Shown here one piece after another: positions 7,522 to 16,104 of a stretch of DNA of 64,000 nt. The first letter of the stretch is position 1. Each line of letters begins with the position of its first letter. The translations under genes and the position numbers were made by a program. The DNA is from Streptomyces amritsarensis (GTDB lineage Bacteria > Actinomycetota > Actinomycetes > Streptomycetales > Streptomycetaceae): positions 62,001-126,000 of the forward strand of contig NZ_MQUR01000005.1 in NCBI RefSeq assembly GCF_001953875.1, given 5' to 3'. The notes under the pieces were generated by a model. It did not search any database. It saw only the letters and a program-made list of their open reading frames with translations, and had not been told where the DNA came from.

Positions 7522-8622
7522 TCACCCTGGTGGTGGCAGGGCGTCGAGCGAGTGCGGCCCGTGCGGCCCGTGCGACCCGTGGAGGCTGTCCAGCACGCAG
7601 TGGGCCTCGGCCATGACGCGGCGGACGAGCTCCGCACAGGACGGAAGGTCGTCGATCACCCCCGCGACCTGGCCCGATGCCATGACGCCGAGGTCCGTAC
7701 GGCCCTCGACCATGGACGCCTTGAGGAGCATAGGAGTGTTCGCGGCGAGCAGGACCTGGCTCCAGGACAGGTCCTTGCCGTGCTTCATCGCCAGGCCGTC
7801 GCGGACCATCTGCGGCCAGCTCAGACCGGACAGCTTCCGCAGGCCCGCCGCGTGCCGGACCGCCCGGACCAGCGCCCGGGCCCGGCCGGCCCGCTCCAGG
7901 GACTCCACCAGCTCCGTCCGCAGCATGCGGTGCGGGAGCCCGTCGACGGCCGTGGTGACCGTGACGTCCCGGACCGTCGCCTTCAGGTATGCGGCCTTCA
8001 CCGCGTCCGGGACGGTCGAGTCCGACGTCAGCAGGAACCGGGTGCCCATCGCGATGCCCGCCGCCCCGTACGCCAGGGCCGCCACCAGGCCGCGGCCGTC
8101 CGCGAAGCCGCCCGCCGCGACCACCGGGATGTCCACGGCATCCACGACCTGCGGCAACAGCACGGTCGTGGCCACGTCACCGGTGTGCCCGCCGCCCTCG
8201 CCGCCCTGCACGATCACCGCGTCGGCGCCCCAGGCCGCCACCTTCTCGGCATGCCGCCGGGCCCCGACCGACGGGATGACGACGACGCCCGCGTCCTTCA
8301 GCCGGCCGATCAGCTCCCGGGAGGGCGCGAGCGCGAAGGAGGCGACCCGCACGCCCTCGTCGATGACGAGCCGGACGCGCTCGGGCGCGTCCCCGGCGTC
8401 CGCGCGCAGGTTGACGCCGAAGGGGGTCCCCTCCGGGACGCGGGAGCGGACCTCGCGGACCGCCGACCGCAGCTGCTCCGTCGTCATCGTCGCCGAGGCC
8501 AGGATGCCCAGGGCGCCGGCGTTCGCCGCGGCCGACACCAGTCGGGGGCCGGCGACCCACCCCATGCCCGTCTGCACCACGGGGTGTTCGACCCCGACCA
8601 GCCTCGTGAACGCCGTCTCCAC
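7522..8622 (-). CDS. ipdC: IpdC-like FMN-dependent (nitronate monooxygenase family) reductase
   Basis: A 366-residue FMN-binding TIM-barrel of the nitronate-monooxygenase superfamily. The start VGVEHPVVQTGMGWVAGPRLVSAA, the phosphate-binding VVAAGGFADGRGLVAAL and AAGIAMGTRFL, and QGGEGGGHTG are all family motifs. Mycobacterial IpdC acts on a hydroxy or unsaturated HIP-CoA intermediate during steroid C/D-ring degradation. The GTG start lies 4 bases after the ipdB stop, so ipdB and ipdC are tightly coupled. The C-terminus ends in a low-complexity HGSHGPHGPH tail not expected in the family. Assignment rests on family plus the ipdAB neighbours. Confidence 0.82.
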   Translation of the reverse strand: METAFTRLVGVEHPVVQTGMGWVAGPRLVSAAANAGALGILASATMTTEQLRSAVREVRSRVPEGTPFGVNLRADAGDAPERVRLVIDEGVRVASFALAPSRELIGRLKDAGVVVIPSVGARRHAEKVAAWGADAVIVQGGEGGGHTGDVATTVLLPQVVDAVDIPVVAAGGFADGRGLVAALAYGAAGIAMGTRFLLTSDSTVPDAVKAAYLKATVRDVTVTTAVDGLPHRMLRTELVESLERAGRARALVRAVRHAAGLRKLSGLSWPQMVRDGLAMKHGKDLSWSQVLLAANTPMLLKASMVEGRTDLGVMASGQVAGVIDDLPSCAELVRRVMAEAHCVLDSLHGSHGPHGPHSLDALPPPG

Positions 8623-8626
8623 CGGA

Positions 8627-9361
8627 TCAGCCCCGCACTTCCCGGTCGCGCAGACCCTGCGGATCGATCACCTCGCGGATCAGCCGCAACTCGTGCCCGG
8701 TCGGCTCCCGCGTGTACGGGACCTCGTCCGGCAGCGCCAGCTCGAAGCCGGTCGCCGCCCGGACCTCCTCGACGGTGACCCCCGGGTGCAGGGAGGCCAG
8801 CCGCATCGTGCGGCCCGGGCCGGCGAAGTCGAGGACGCCCAGGTCGCTGACGACCCGCGGCAGCCGGTGGAACCGGGTGACCCCGGCCTGCGCGGCCCGG
8901 TCGTGGCCGACGCCGCTGACCATGTCGACGCGCTCGACGAACACCCGCGTCGAATGCTTCGGGATCCAGTAACTCACCGGATTGTTCAGGGTGTTCACGG
9001 GCGCGCCGCGCACCCCGAGGAGCTGGCGGGCCGGCCGCTCCCAGTCCCCGATGCAGGAGATGTTCTGGTTGCCGAACCGGTCGATCTGGCTCGCGCCCAT
9101 CATCACGTGCCGCCGGCCGCCGGTGACCATGGTCAGGTGGCGCCGGTACGGGAGCCACCCCTCGACCGTGCCGTCGAGCCCGACGAGCATGGCCTCCCCG
9201 TCCGTCAGCAGCAGGTCGGGGGAGAAGGTCCGCTTGGCCAGCCGCGCCCCGAACGAGGGAATCAGGCCCATCGGGCTGGCGAGCACCTCGCCGTCGCCCC
9301 GCCAGGCCTCGGCGCACGCGATCACGCAGTACTCGGCGCGGGTGGCGGTCGTCGCGGTCAC
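8627..9361 (-). CDS. ipdB: IpdB, CoA-transferase-like ring-opening hydrolase, beta subunit
   Basis: A 244-residue subunit of the class I CoA-transferase fold. It has the glycine-rich MVTGGRRHVMMGASQIDRFGNQN segment (about residues 80-102) found in IpdB-like proteins. In mycobacteria the IpdAB heterotetramer is not a CoA transferase but hydrolytically opens the last steroid ring (COCHEA-CoA). The GTG start overlaps the ipdA stop in a GTGA, evidence for stoichiometric translational coupling of the two subunits. Confidence 0.87.
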   Translation of the reverse strand: MTATTATRAEYCVIACAEAWRGDGEVLASPMGLIPSFGARLAKRTFSPDLLLTDGEAMLVGLDGTVEGWLPYRRHLTMVTGGRRHVMMGASQIDRFGNQNISCIGDWERPARQLLGVRGAPVNTLNNPVSYWIPKHSTRVFVERVDMVSGVGHDRAAQAGVTRFHRLPRVVSDLGVLDFAGPGRTMRLASLHPGVTVEEVRAATGFELALPDEVPYTREPTGHELRLIREVIDPQGLRDREVRG

Positions 9362-10209
9362 TGCTGCTCCTCGTGCCAGGCCCGGACGGCCAGCTGGTAG
9401 TCGCGCTCGGACGCGCCGGACAGGAAGCGGGCCGAGAACTCGGGCCAGGGGGTGCCCGCGTAGAGCTTCTGGAAGGCCTCGTCGCGGCCGTGGTCGGGGA
9501 CGCAGGAGGTGAAGTGCGCGCCGTTCGGGGTCTCCACCACCCCGGTGACGGAGTGTCGGCTGACCAGGAGGGACTGCGGCGGGCCGGCCTTGGCGAGCTC
9601 GGCGGTCTCGACGAGCTGCTCGCAGGAGACGTAGGCGGCGTCGGCGGCCTCGCAGAACAGGTCGTCGAAGTACGGGTCGGGACCCAGGTACTGGGCGTTG
9701 CCGAGGCGGTCGGCGCGGTTGAGGTGGACCAGGGCGGCGTCCATGCGCAGGGCGGGGACGGCGACGAGCTCCTCGCCGTCGCCGTAGGGGGAGGTCACCG
9801 TGCGCAGCTCGGGGTTGACCCGCATCACGTCGGAGCCGAGGCCGGCCCGGACCGGCAGGAAGGGCAGCCGGTTGGCGGCGGCGTGCAGGCCCCACATGAA
9901 CATGGCCTCGTCGTACTCGGTGAGCGCGAAGGCGGCCCCCTCGCGTGCGGCCCGGAAATGGGGCTCCAGCGCGATGGAGTCGAGGGTGGCGAAAGGGGCG
10001 ACGAGCCGGCGGATCCGGCCCGCGGCCGCCAGCAGCCCGACGTCGGGCCCACCGTAGGAGACCACGGTGAGATCGGTGATCTCGGATCGGAGCAGGGCTC
10101 TGACCAGGGCCATGGGCTTGCGCCGGGACCCCCAGCCGCCGATCCCGAGGGTCATCCCGCTCCTCAGCTGCCCGACCACCTCTTCGACGGTCATGGACTT
10201 GTCGCTCAT
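9358..10209 (-). CDS. ipdA: IpdA, CoA-transferase-like ring-opening hydrolase, alpha subunit
   Basis: A 283-residue alpha subunit of the class I CoA-transferase fold. It carries the glycine-rich GMTLGIGGWGSRRKPMALVRAL motif near residue 20 and the VVSYGGPDVGLL segment. It pairs with IpdB to hydrolyse the last carbocyclic ring of the steroid nucleus. Its start overlaps the echA20 stop (ATGA) and its stop overlaps the ipdB start, giving the uninterrupted order echA20-ipdA-ipdB-ipdC, the same gene set as the mycobacterial KstR2 regulon. Confidence 0.87.
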   Translation of the reverse strand: MSDKSMTVEEVVGQLRSGMTLGIGGWGSRRKPMALVRALLRSEITDLTVVSYGGPDVGLLAAAGRIRRLVAPFATLDSIALEPHFRAAREGAAFALTEYDEAMFMWGLHAAANRLPFLPVRAGLGSDVMRVNPELRTVTSPYGDGEELVAVPALRMDAALVHLNRADRLGNAQYLGPDPYFDDLFCEAADAAYVSCEQLVETAELAKAGPPQSLLVSRHSVTGVVETPNGAHFTSCVPDHGRDEAFQKLYAGTPWPEFSARFLSGASERDYQLAVRAWHEEQQ

Positions 10210-10955
10210 GCGCGGTCCTCCTTCCCGAAGGTGTCGCGGACCCGGCCGGCCACCCCGCTCAGGTTGGCCTCGAAGGTGAAGCCCTGCTCGAAGCGGTAGC
10301 TGCGGCGCACGTCCACGGGGTCGATGCCGTTGATTGCCGCCTTCGCCAGCCGGATCAGGCAGCCGTCCTTCTGCGCGATCTCGGCGGCCAGGTCCAGGGC
10401 GGCCCCGCGCAGCGCTCCGGGCGGCACCACGCTCCAGACCGAGCCGTGGGCGTGCAGTTCGGCGGCGGTGGCGGTGCGCGAGGTGTAGTAGAGGGCGCGC
10501 ATCAGGTGCTGGGGGACCAGCCGGGCCAGATGGGTGGCCGCGCCGAGCGCGCCCCGGTCGAGCTCGGGCAGGCCGAAGACGGCGTCGTCGGAGGCGACGA
10601 TCGCGTCGGCGTTGCCGACCAGGCCGATCCCGCCGCCCAGGCAGAAGCCGTTGACGGCCGCGACGACCGGCACCTCGCACTCGTAGACGGCGGCGAACGC
10701 CTCGTAGCAGCCCCGGTTGGCGCCGAGGAGGGCCGCGTGGCCGGTGTCGCGCTGCATCTCCTTGATGTCGACACCCGCGTTGAAGCCGCGGCCGTCGGCG
10801 GCGAGGACCACGCAGCGGACCTCGGGGTCGCGGCCGGCGGTCCGCAGAGCGTCGGCGAGGTCGTACCAGCCCTGCACGGGCAGCGCGTTGACGGGCGGGA
10901 AGTCGACCGTGACCAGTGCGACGCCCTTGTCCGGGCGGGAGGTGGAGACACCCAT
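10206..10955 (-). CDS. echA20: EchA20-like enoyl-CoA hydratase/ring-D hydrolase
   Basis: A 249-residue crotonase. The oxyanion-hole sequences are GRGFNAGVDIKEMQ and VNGFCLGGGIGLVGNADAI. The protein follows mycobacterial EchA20 along its length, including RGALGAATHLARLVPQHLMR and SYRFEQGFTFEANL, as I recall that sequence. EchA20 hydrolytically opens ring D in steroid catabolism. The ATG at 10955 aligns with the family N-terminus; an in-frame ATG 30 bases upstream would fall inside the operator. It is the first gene of the leftward operon and is divergent from an SDR across operator 2. Confidence 0.87.
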   Translation of the reverse strand: MGVSTSRPDKGVALVTVDFPPVNALPVQGWYDLADALRTAGRDPEVRCVVLAADGRGFNAGVDIKEMQRDTGHAALLGANRGCYEAFAAVYECEVPVVAAVNGFCLGGGIGLVGNADAIVASDDAVFGLPELDRGALGAATHLARLVPQHLMRALYYTSRTATAAELHAHGSVWSVVPPGALRGAALDLAAEIAQKDGCLIRLAKAAINGIDPVDVRRSYRFEQGFTFEANLSGVAGRVRDTFGKEDRA

Positions 10956-10976
10956 GAGAGGATCAGCTACCTTTCC

Positions 10977-10990
10977 ACCAAACATTTGTT
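10977..10990. promoter_or_regulatory. KstR2-type operator 2
   Basis: ACCAAACATTTGTT fits AnCAAGnnCTTGnT with two symmetric mismatches, and its complement shares CCTAACAARTGTTTGGT with operator 1. It lies between the divergent echA20 and SDR genes and would allow KstR2 to control both arms. Confidence 0.72.
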
Positions 10991-11011
10991 AGGTGAGGAA
11001 GGTAGCAGCCG

Positions 11012-11776
11012 ATGGAGCTCGACGGGAGGGTTGTCGTCGTCACCGGCGGAACCAGGGGCGTGGGCGCCGGCATCGCCCGGTCGTTCCTCGCGGCCGGCGC
11101 GGAGGTCGCCGTCTGCGCCCGGCGGCCCCCGGACGAACCGGTGTCGGCGGACGGCCGGCAGGCCTCCTTCACCCCGCTCGACCTGCGCGACCAGGGCGCC
11201 GTGCGGGACTTCTTCGACGCGGTCGCCGACCGGTACGGGCGCCTCGACTGCCTGGTCAACAACGCGGGCGGAACCCCCTACCGCCTCCTCGGCGAGGGCG
11301 AGGCCGAACGCCACGCACGGGTCGTCGAACTCAACCTGCTCGCCCCGATGACGGCCGCACTGGCGGCCCGCCCCTGGCTCGGGCGGACCCGGGGCTCGGT
11401 GGTGATGATCGGCAGCGTCAGCGGGACCCGCCCCTCACCGGGGACGGCGGCCTACGGGGCCGCCAAGGCGGGCCTGGAGAATTTGGCCCGCTCGATGGCC
11501 GTCGAGTGGGCCCCCGACATCCGGGTGAACACCCTGGTCCTCGGCATGGTGCGGACCGAACTCGCCCACCTGCACTACGGGGACGACGCCGGGATCGAAG
11601 CGGTCGGGGCGACCGTCCCGCTGGGGCGGCTCGCCGAACCGGCCGACGTCGGCGACGCGGCGGTCTTCCTCGCCTCCGACCGGGCGCGGTACGTCAGCGG
11701 GGCGAGCCTGCTGGTGCACGGCGGCGGGGAGCGCCCGGCGTTCCTGGATGCGGCAACTGTCAACAAGGAGAGCTGA
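11012..11776 (+). CDS. short-chain dehydrogenase (Rv3549c-like)
   Basis: A 254-residue SDR with TGGTRGVGAGIA (cofactor loop), NNAG, a serine in MIGSVSG and the YGAAKAG Tyr-Lys pair, and a C-terminal VSGASLLVHGGGERP. It is divergent from echA20 and shares operator 2. In mycobacteria an SDR (Rv3549c) occupies this position beside echA20. The substrate is unknown but is expected to be a steroid-derived hydroxyacyl-CoA. It ends one base before the start of the next SDR, so the pair is an operon. Confidence 0.82.
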   Translation: MELDGRVVVVTGGTRGVGAGIARSFLAAGAEVAVCARRPPDEPVSADGRQASFTPLDLRDQGAVRDFFDAVADRYGRLDCLVNNAGGTPYRLLGEGEAERHARVVELNLLAPMTAALAARPWLGRTRGSVVMIGSVSGTRPSPGTAAYGAAKAGLENLARSMAVEWAPDIRVNTLVLGMVRTELAHLHYGDDAGIEAVGATVPLGRLAEPADVGDAAVFLASDRARYVSGASLLVHGGGERPAFLDAATVNKES

Positions 11777-11777
11777 G

Positions 11778-12701
11778 ATGGCGGGACTGTGCGAGGGCCG
11801 GGTCGTGGTCGTGACGGGCGCGGGGCGGGGACTGGGCCGGGCCCACGCCCTGGCCTTCGCCGCGGAAGGGGCGAAGGTCGTCGTCAACGACCTGGGCGTG
11901 GGCCTGGACGGGCTGCCCGGGCCCGAGAGCCCGGCGGCGCAGGTGGTGCGGGAGATCGAGGAGCAGGGCGGCGAAGCCGTGGCGCACGGCGGGGACATCG
12001 CGACACCGCAGGGCGCGGACTCCCTGGTCGAGGCCGCCCTCGACGCGTTCGGACGGCTGGACACCCTCGTCAACAACGCCGGTTTCCTACGGGACCGGAT
12101 GCTGGTCAACCTGGACGAGGACGACTGGGACGCCGTCATGCGGGTCCACCTCAAGGGGCACTTCCTGCCGCTGCGGGCCGCCGCCGCGTGGTGGCGGGCG
12201 CAGGCGAAGGCGGGCCGCCCGGCGGCCGCCCGGGTGGTCAACACCTCCTCCGGGGCGGGGCTGCTGGGCTCCGTCGGCCAGGGCAACTACAGCGCCGCCA
12301 AGGCGGGCATCCTCGGCCTGACCCTGGTCGCGGCCGCCGAGATGGGCCGGTACGGGGTCCAGGTCAACGCGATCGCCCCGGCCGCCCGGACGCGCATGAC
12401 CGAGCGGACCTTCGCGCAGACCATGGCCGCCCCCGAGGACGGCGGCTTCGACGCGATGGCCCCCGAGAACGTCTCACCGCTCGTGGTCTGGCTCGGCGCG
12501 GACGCCTCGGCCGGGGTCACCGGACGGGTCTTCGAGACCGAAGGCGGCCGGATCACGGTCATGGAGGGCTGGCGGCCGGGCCCCACCGCCGACCGCGGCA
12601 CCCGCCGCACCCCCGCCGAAGCGGGCGAGACGACACTCGAACTCCTGGCCTCCGCCGAACCGCCGCTCCCGGCCTACGGATCCGGCCCGGCCCGGGGGTG
12701 A
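11778..12701 (+). CDS. short-chain dehydrogenase (Rv3548c-like)
   Basis: A 307-residue SDR, longer than usual. It has TGAGRGLGRAHALAFAAEGA, NNAGFLRDRML, NTSSGAGLLG and YSAAKAGI. The insert VNDLGVGLDG after the second strand is typical of the peroxisomal multifunctional-enzyme-like SDR subgroup that acts on (3R)-hydroxyacyl-CoAs, and the C-terminal extension (about 260-307) is poorly structured. Mycobacterial Rv3548c occupies the same place. It is preceded by AAGGAGAGCTGAG and coupled to the upstream SDR. Confidence 0.82.
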   Translation: MAGLCEGRVVVVTGAGRGLGRAHALAFAAEGAKVVVNDLGVGLDGLPGPESPAAQVVREIEEQGGEAVAHGGDIATPQGADSLVEAALDAFGRLDTLVNNAGFLRDRMLVNLDEDDWDAVMRVHLKGHFLPLRAAAAWWRAQAKAGRPAAARVVNTSSGAGLLGSVGQGNYSAAKAGILGLTLVAAAEMGRYGVQVNAIAPAARTRMTERTFAQTMAAPEDGGFDAMAPENVSPLVVWLGADASAGVTGRVFETEGGRITVMEGWRPGPTADRGTRRTPAEAGETTLELLASAEPPLPAYGSGPARG

Positions 12702-12802
12702 CCGGCCGATCAGGGCCGGACGGCCCGGGCCCGTCCACGATCCACCGACCCCCTCGGGGGCGTCTCGCCGGCCGGGCCGGGCCCGGGCCACCCGGGCTGT
12801 CC

Positions 12803-12856
12803 GAACCCGGTCCGCCGGACACCGCCCGGCGGTGTCCGGCCGACCCGGCCGGGTTC
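12803..12856. terminator. nested hairpin terminator between convergent genes
   Basis: An inner 13-bp perfect stem (GCCGGACACCGCC at 12814-12826 against 12828-12840) is enclosed by GAACCCGG / CCGGGTTC (12803-12810, 12849-12856). It lies between the SDR and the convergent TetR gene. Just beyond, at 12901-12934, are four copies of the octamer GGCGCTCC/AC that run into the TetR stop codon. Confidence 0.65.
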
Positions 12857-12928
12857 CCGGCCCGCGGGTCGTCGGGCGGCGCTCCGCCCGGCCGTCCTGC
12901 GGCGCTCCGGCGCTCCGGCGCTCCGGCG

Positions 12929-13660
12929 CTACGGCGCGGGCACGGTCCGGGTCGCGTCCGCGGGCGGCTTCTCCAGGCCGAGCATCTCCAGGGCCGAGTC
13001 CATCTCCGCCTGGAACAGCACCCGCGGGTTCGCGTCCGGGCCGAACTGGCGGTACACCTCCAGCGCTACGGGGCCGTACATCCGGCCCCACACCCGCAGC
13101 GACGCCAGCAGCGCCTGCGGCGGGAGGTGGGGGAAGCACTCGCGGGCGAGCGCGGCCAGGGAGGGGACGAAGTCGGCCCACTCCGCCTCGGCCCGCTTGA
13201 GCTGCTCGGGCGCCTGCGGCCAGGCGGCGTCGACCAGGCCGAGGAGGATCATGCAGCATCGGCGGGCGGCCGCCACGACGATGTCGGCCGTCGGGGCGTA
13301 CCCGGGGGAGCTGTCGCCGTAGGTGAGGCGGAACTCCGCCGGGTGGGTGCGGGCCCACTCCCGGAAGGTGCCCGCGACCGCGAGCAGCCGGGCCGCGGTC
13401 GCGTCCTCGGGGAGCGCGTCCCGGGCCGCCTCCTGCTGGTCGGCCAGCCGGTTGTAGGTGTCCGCGGCCAGCGTCGCCAGCAGGTCGTCCCGGGTGTCGA
13501 AGTAGCCGTACAGGGCCGCCGCCGTCATGCCCATCTCGCGGGCGATGCCGCGCAGGGTGATCCCCGCGACGTCGCCGGCGGCGAGCAGGCCGAGCGCGAC
13601 CTCCTTGATCTGCGCGGTGGTCTCGATCCGAAGGCGTTCGCGGCGGGACAGGGTCTGCAT
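12929..13660 (-). CDS. TetR-family regulator with WHG-type C-terminal domain
   Basis: A 243-residue TetR regulator. The HTH spans about residues 15-60 (ITLRGIAREMGMTAAALYGYF), and the C-terminal domain (LTYGDSSPGY and EVYRQFGPDANP) resembles the WHG/TetR_C_13 class common in Streptomyces. It lies immediately downstream of an amino-acid permease on the same strand, with its own upstream palindrome at 13709. The ligand is unknown. Linkage to the steroid genes is only positional, and it faces them convergently. Confidence 0.85.
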   Translation of the reverse strand: MQTLSRRERLRIETTAQIKEVALGLLAAGDVAGITLRGIAREMGMTAAALYGYFDTRDDLLATLAADTYNRLADQQEAARDALPEDATAARLLAVAGTFREWARTHPAEFRLTYGDSSPGYAPTADIVVAAARRCCMILLGLVDAAWPQAPEQLKRAEAEWADFVPSLAALARECFPHLPPQALLASLRVWGRMYGPVALEVYRQFGPDANPRVLFQAEMDSALEMLGLEKPPADATRTVPAP

Positions 13661-13708
13661 GGCGGGGGCTCCTCCTCAAGGACTGGGCGAGAGAGTGTCG
13701 CACCCCCC

Positions 13709-13725
13709 GTACAAACACCGTTTAC
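13709..13725. promoter_or_regulatory. probable operator of the adjacent TetR gene
   Basis: GTACAAACACCGTTTAC contains the inverted repeat AAAC-ACC-GTTT and lies 48 bases upstream of the TetR start, directly after the permease stop. It fits the GTAAAC/GTTTAC style of TetR operators. Autoregulation is inferred. Confidence 0.5.
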
Positions 13726-15081
13726 TTACCTTACCGTGTTGACGAACGGCAACTCGCCGGTCCTGCGCCGCCCCCGCGTCAGGACGCACGCCGCCAGCAC
13801 CACCCCCAGACTGCCCAGGCTCATCAGCAGTTGAGGCCGCGTCTGCGCGGTGAACAGCATGGAGCACAGGACCGCCGACAGCGCCAGCACCACCAGCACC
13901 GTCAGGTACGGGAACCCCCACATCCGGAAGGTCAGCCTCTCCGGCTCGGTCCGCTCGGTCCGGATCCGCAGCACGAACTGGGAGAGGGCGATCCCCAGAT
14001 ACATGATGACCAGCACGGCGCCGGTCGAGTTGAGCAGGAAGGGGAACGTCCGCCCGGGGCTCACCGCCTGCGCCACGACCGCCCCGCAGCCCACCACGGT
14101 GCCGAGCAGGACCGCCCGCCGCGGCACGGCCGCCCAGCGCGGCGCGTCCCCGTGCCCGGCCAGCGTGTGCAGCATGCGCGAGGAGGCGTACAGCGTGGAG
14201 CCCAGTACGGACAGCAGCGCGGTCAGGATCACCGCGCTCATCGCGGACGCCGCGTAGGGCACCCCGATCCGGTCCAGCGCCGTCACGTACGGGCTCTCCC
14301 CGCCGGTGATCTGCGGCCAGGGCACGATCGCGACCACCAGCAGCACCGAGCCGAGGAAGAACACCAGGATCCGCCAGACGATCTGACGGGTCGCCCGCGC
14401 GACGGCCCGGCCCGGATCGGGGCACTCGGCGGCCGCGACCGCCACGATCTCCGTCCCGCCGAAAGCGAAGACGACGCCGACGGTCGCGGTGAGGACGGCG
14501 CCGAACCCGTGCGGGGCGAAACCCCCGTGCGCCGTGAGGTTCCCCAGCGCCGGACCGGACGTCCCGCCGCCCAGCAGGTACGCCCCGCCCAGGACGAGGA
14601 ACGCGAGGATCGCACCGATCTTGACGATCGCGAACCAGAACTCCGCCGTCCCGAAGGACCGGCTGGAGCGCAGGTTCACCGCCGTCAGCGCCCCCAGCAG
14701 CACCAGGCTGCACGTCCACGCCGGCACCTGCGGCAGCCACCCGTGCACGATCTGCCCGCCCGCGATCGCCTCGATGGCCACGATCGCGACGAAGGCGTAC
14801 CAGTAGAGCCAGCCGACCGTGAAGCCCGCCCAGTCGCCGAAGGCGAGGCGGGCGTAGTCGGCGAAGGAGCCGGCCATCGGGCGGGCCGCCACCATCTCGC
14901 CGAGCATCCGCATGACCAGCAGCACCAGCAGCCCGGCCAGCGCGTAGCTGACCAGGGCGGCCGGGCCGGCCGCCCGGACGGTCTCCGCCGAGCCGACGAA
15001 GAGGCCGGTGCCGACCGCGCCGCCCATGGCCATCATGGTCAGGTGGCGGCTGCGGAACGTCTGCCCGCCGCCGTCCGTCAC
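13726..15081 (-). CDS. amino-acid permease (APC superfamily)
   Basis: A 451-residue permease with about twelve hydrophobic segments. The APC opening motif is GGAVGTGLFVGSAETVRAAGPA and the conserved EMVAARPMAGSFADYARLAFGDWAGF follows. It is close to the GabP/AroP/proline-specific permease group; substrate is not resolvable. It would import an amino acid with protons. The GTG start overlaps the stop of a short Tat-signal-like ORF (GTGA), so translation may be coupled to that peptide. The two C-terminal segments are followed by a short basic tail. Confidence 0.87.
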   Translation of the reverse strand: MTDGGGQTFRSRHLTMMAMGGAVGTGLFVGSAETVRAAGPAALVSYALAGLLVLLVMRMLGEMVAARPMAGSFADYARLAFGDWAGFTVGWLYWYAFVAIVAIEAIAGGQIVHGWLPQVPAWTCSLVLLGALTAVNLRSSRSFGTAEFWFAIVKIGAILAFLVLGGAYLLGGGTSGPALGNLTAHGGFAPHGFGAVLTATVGVVFAFGGTEIVAVAAAECPDPGRAVARATRQIVWRILVFFLGSVLLVVAIVPWPQITGGESPYVTALDRIGVPYAASAMSAVILTALLSVLGSTLYASSRMLHTLAGHGDAPRWAAVPRRAVLLGTVVGCGAVVAQAVSPGRTFPFLLNSTGAVLVIMYLGIALSQFVLRIRTERTEPERLTFRMWGFPYLTVLVVLALSAVLCSMLFTAQTRPQLLMSLGSLGVVLAACVLTRGRRRTGELPFVNTVR

Positions 15082-15173
15082 AGCGCGACCGGCAGCTTGT
15101 GGCGGAAGGCTGTTCCGGCGCCCGCGGCGACGGCGGAGGCGGCGAGGAATCCGCGGCGGTCCAGATGCGGCAT
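15078..15173 (-). CDS. 31-residue Tat-signal-like leader peptide
   Basis: A short ORF encodes MPHLDRRGFLAASAVAAGAG followed by TAFRHKLPVAL. RRGFLAA is a twin-arginine signal motif followed by a hydrophobic stretch, but no mature protein follows: the stop overlaps the permease start. AAGGGAA precedes the ATG by eight bases, so it looks translatable. It may be the remnant of a Tat-exported enzyme whose body was deleted, now acting as a translational leader. It is below usual annotation cut-offs. Confidence 0.5.
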   Translation of the reverse strand: MPHLDRRGFLAASAVAAGAGTAFRHKLPVAL

Positions 15174-15305
15174 GACAGGTTCCCTTGCGTGCGCGAGTGC
15201 GGTACGTGGTGCGGTGCGTGGGGGAGGGGGGAGGGGGAGCCGGGCCCCGGGGCGGAGCAGGGGGCTCGATGCGGATCCGGGGCCCGGCGTCAGGGGGCGG
15301 GGCCG

Positions 15306-16052
15306 TCAGGCGTTGGCGCCGCCGTCGACGGTCAGCGTGGTGCCCGTGACGAACGAAGCCTCGTCGCTCGCCAGGTAGAGGACGGCGCTCGCGATCTCCT
15401 CGGCGCGGCCGTAGCGCCCGAAGACGTTCAGGCCGCGCTGGAAGTCGGCGGACGGGCCGTCGGCCGGGTTCATGTCGGTGTCGATCGAGCCGGGCGCCAC
15501 CTGGTTCACGGTGATGGCGCGCTCGCCCAGGTCCCGGGCGAGGCCCACGGTCAGGCCGTGGACGGCCGCCTTCGACATGGCGTACGGGGTGAAGCCCGGA
15601 GCGGGCACCTGCGTGGCGAGGCAGGAGCCGATGTTCACGATGCGGCCGCCGTCGGGCATGGACCGCGCGACGGCCTGGGCGGTGAGGAAGGCGCCGCGGA
15701 CGTTGATGTCCAGGGTCCGGTCGAGGGTGGCGAGCGGCACCTCGGCGAGGGGCGGGCAGGTCATGTCCGCGTAACCGGCGTTGTTGACGAGGATCCGCAC
15801 CGGGCCGAGTTCGCGCACGACCCGGTCCACGGCCGCGGTGACGGCCTCGGCGTCGGCGGCGTCGGCCTCGACGGTCACGGCGCGCCGGCCCAGCGCCCGC
15901 ACCTGGTCGGCGACCTCCTCGGCCTGTTCCTTGTTCGAGCGGTAGGTGACCGCGACGTCGGCGCCGTGGGCGGCGAGCGTACGGGCGATCTCGGCGCCGA
16001 TGCCGCGGGAGCCGCCGGTCACCAGGGCCACGCCGTGGAGTGTGGTCGTCAC
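15306..16052 (-). CDS. short-chain dehydrogenase/reductase (FabG-like)
   Basis: A 248-residue SDR: TGGSRGIGAEIA, NNAGYADM, a serine in NIGSCLA, and YAMSKAAVHGL. The C-terminal TVDGGANA is typical of 3-oxoacyl-ACP-reductase-like members. The GTG start at 16052 is supported by AGAGGA six bases upstream; a longer reading into the MFS terminus is less likely. It lies 52 bases downstream of an MFS exporter on the same strand. Substrate unknown; probably part of the TetR-controlled efflux operon. Confidence 0.85.
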   Translation of the reverse strand: MTTTLHGVALVTGGSRGIGAEIARTLAAHGADVAVTYRSNKEQAEEVADQVRALGRRAVTVEADAADAEAVTAAVDRVVRELGPVRILVNNAGYADMTCPPLAEVPLATLDRTLDINVRGAFLTAQAVARSMPDGGRIVNIGSCLATQVPAPGFTPYAMSKAAVHGLTVGLARDLGERAITVNQVAPGSIDTDMNPADGPSADFQRGLNVFGRYGRAEEIASAVLYLASDEASFVTGTTLTVDGGANA

Positions 16053-16104
16053 ATTGATTCCTCTTCTGTGCGGGGGTGTCGGGCGATCCGGAAGGGTGCC
16101 GGGC

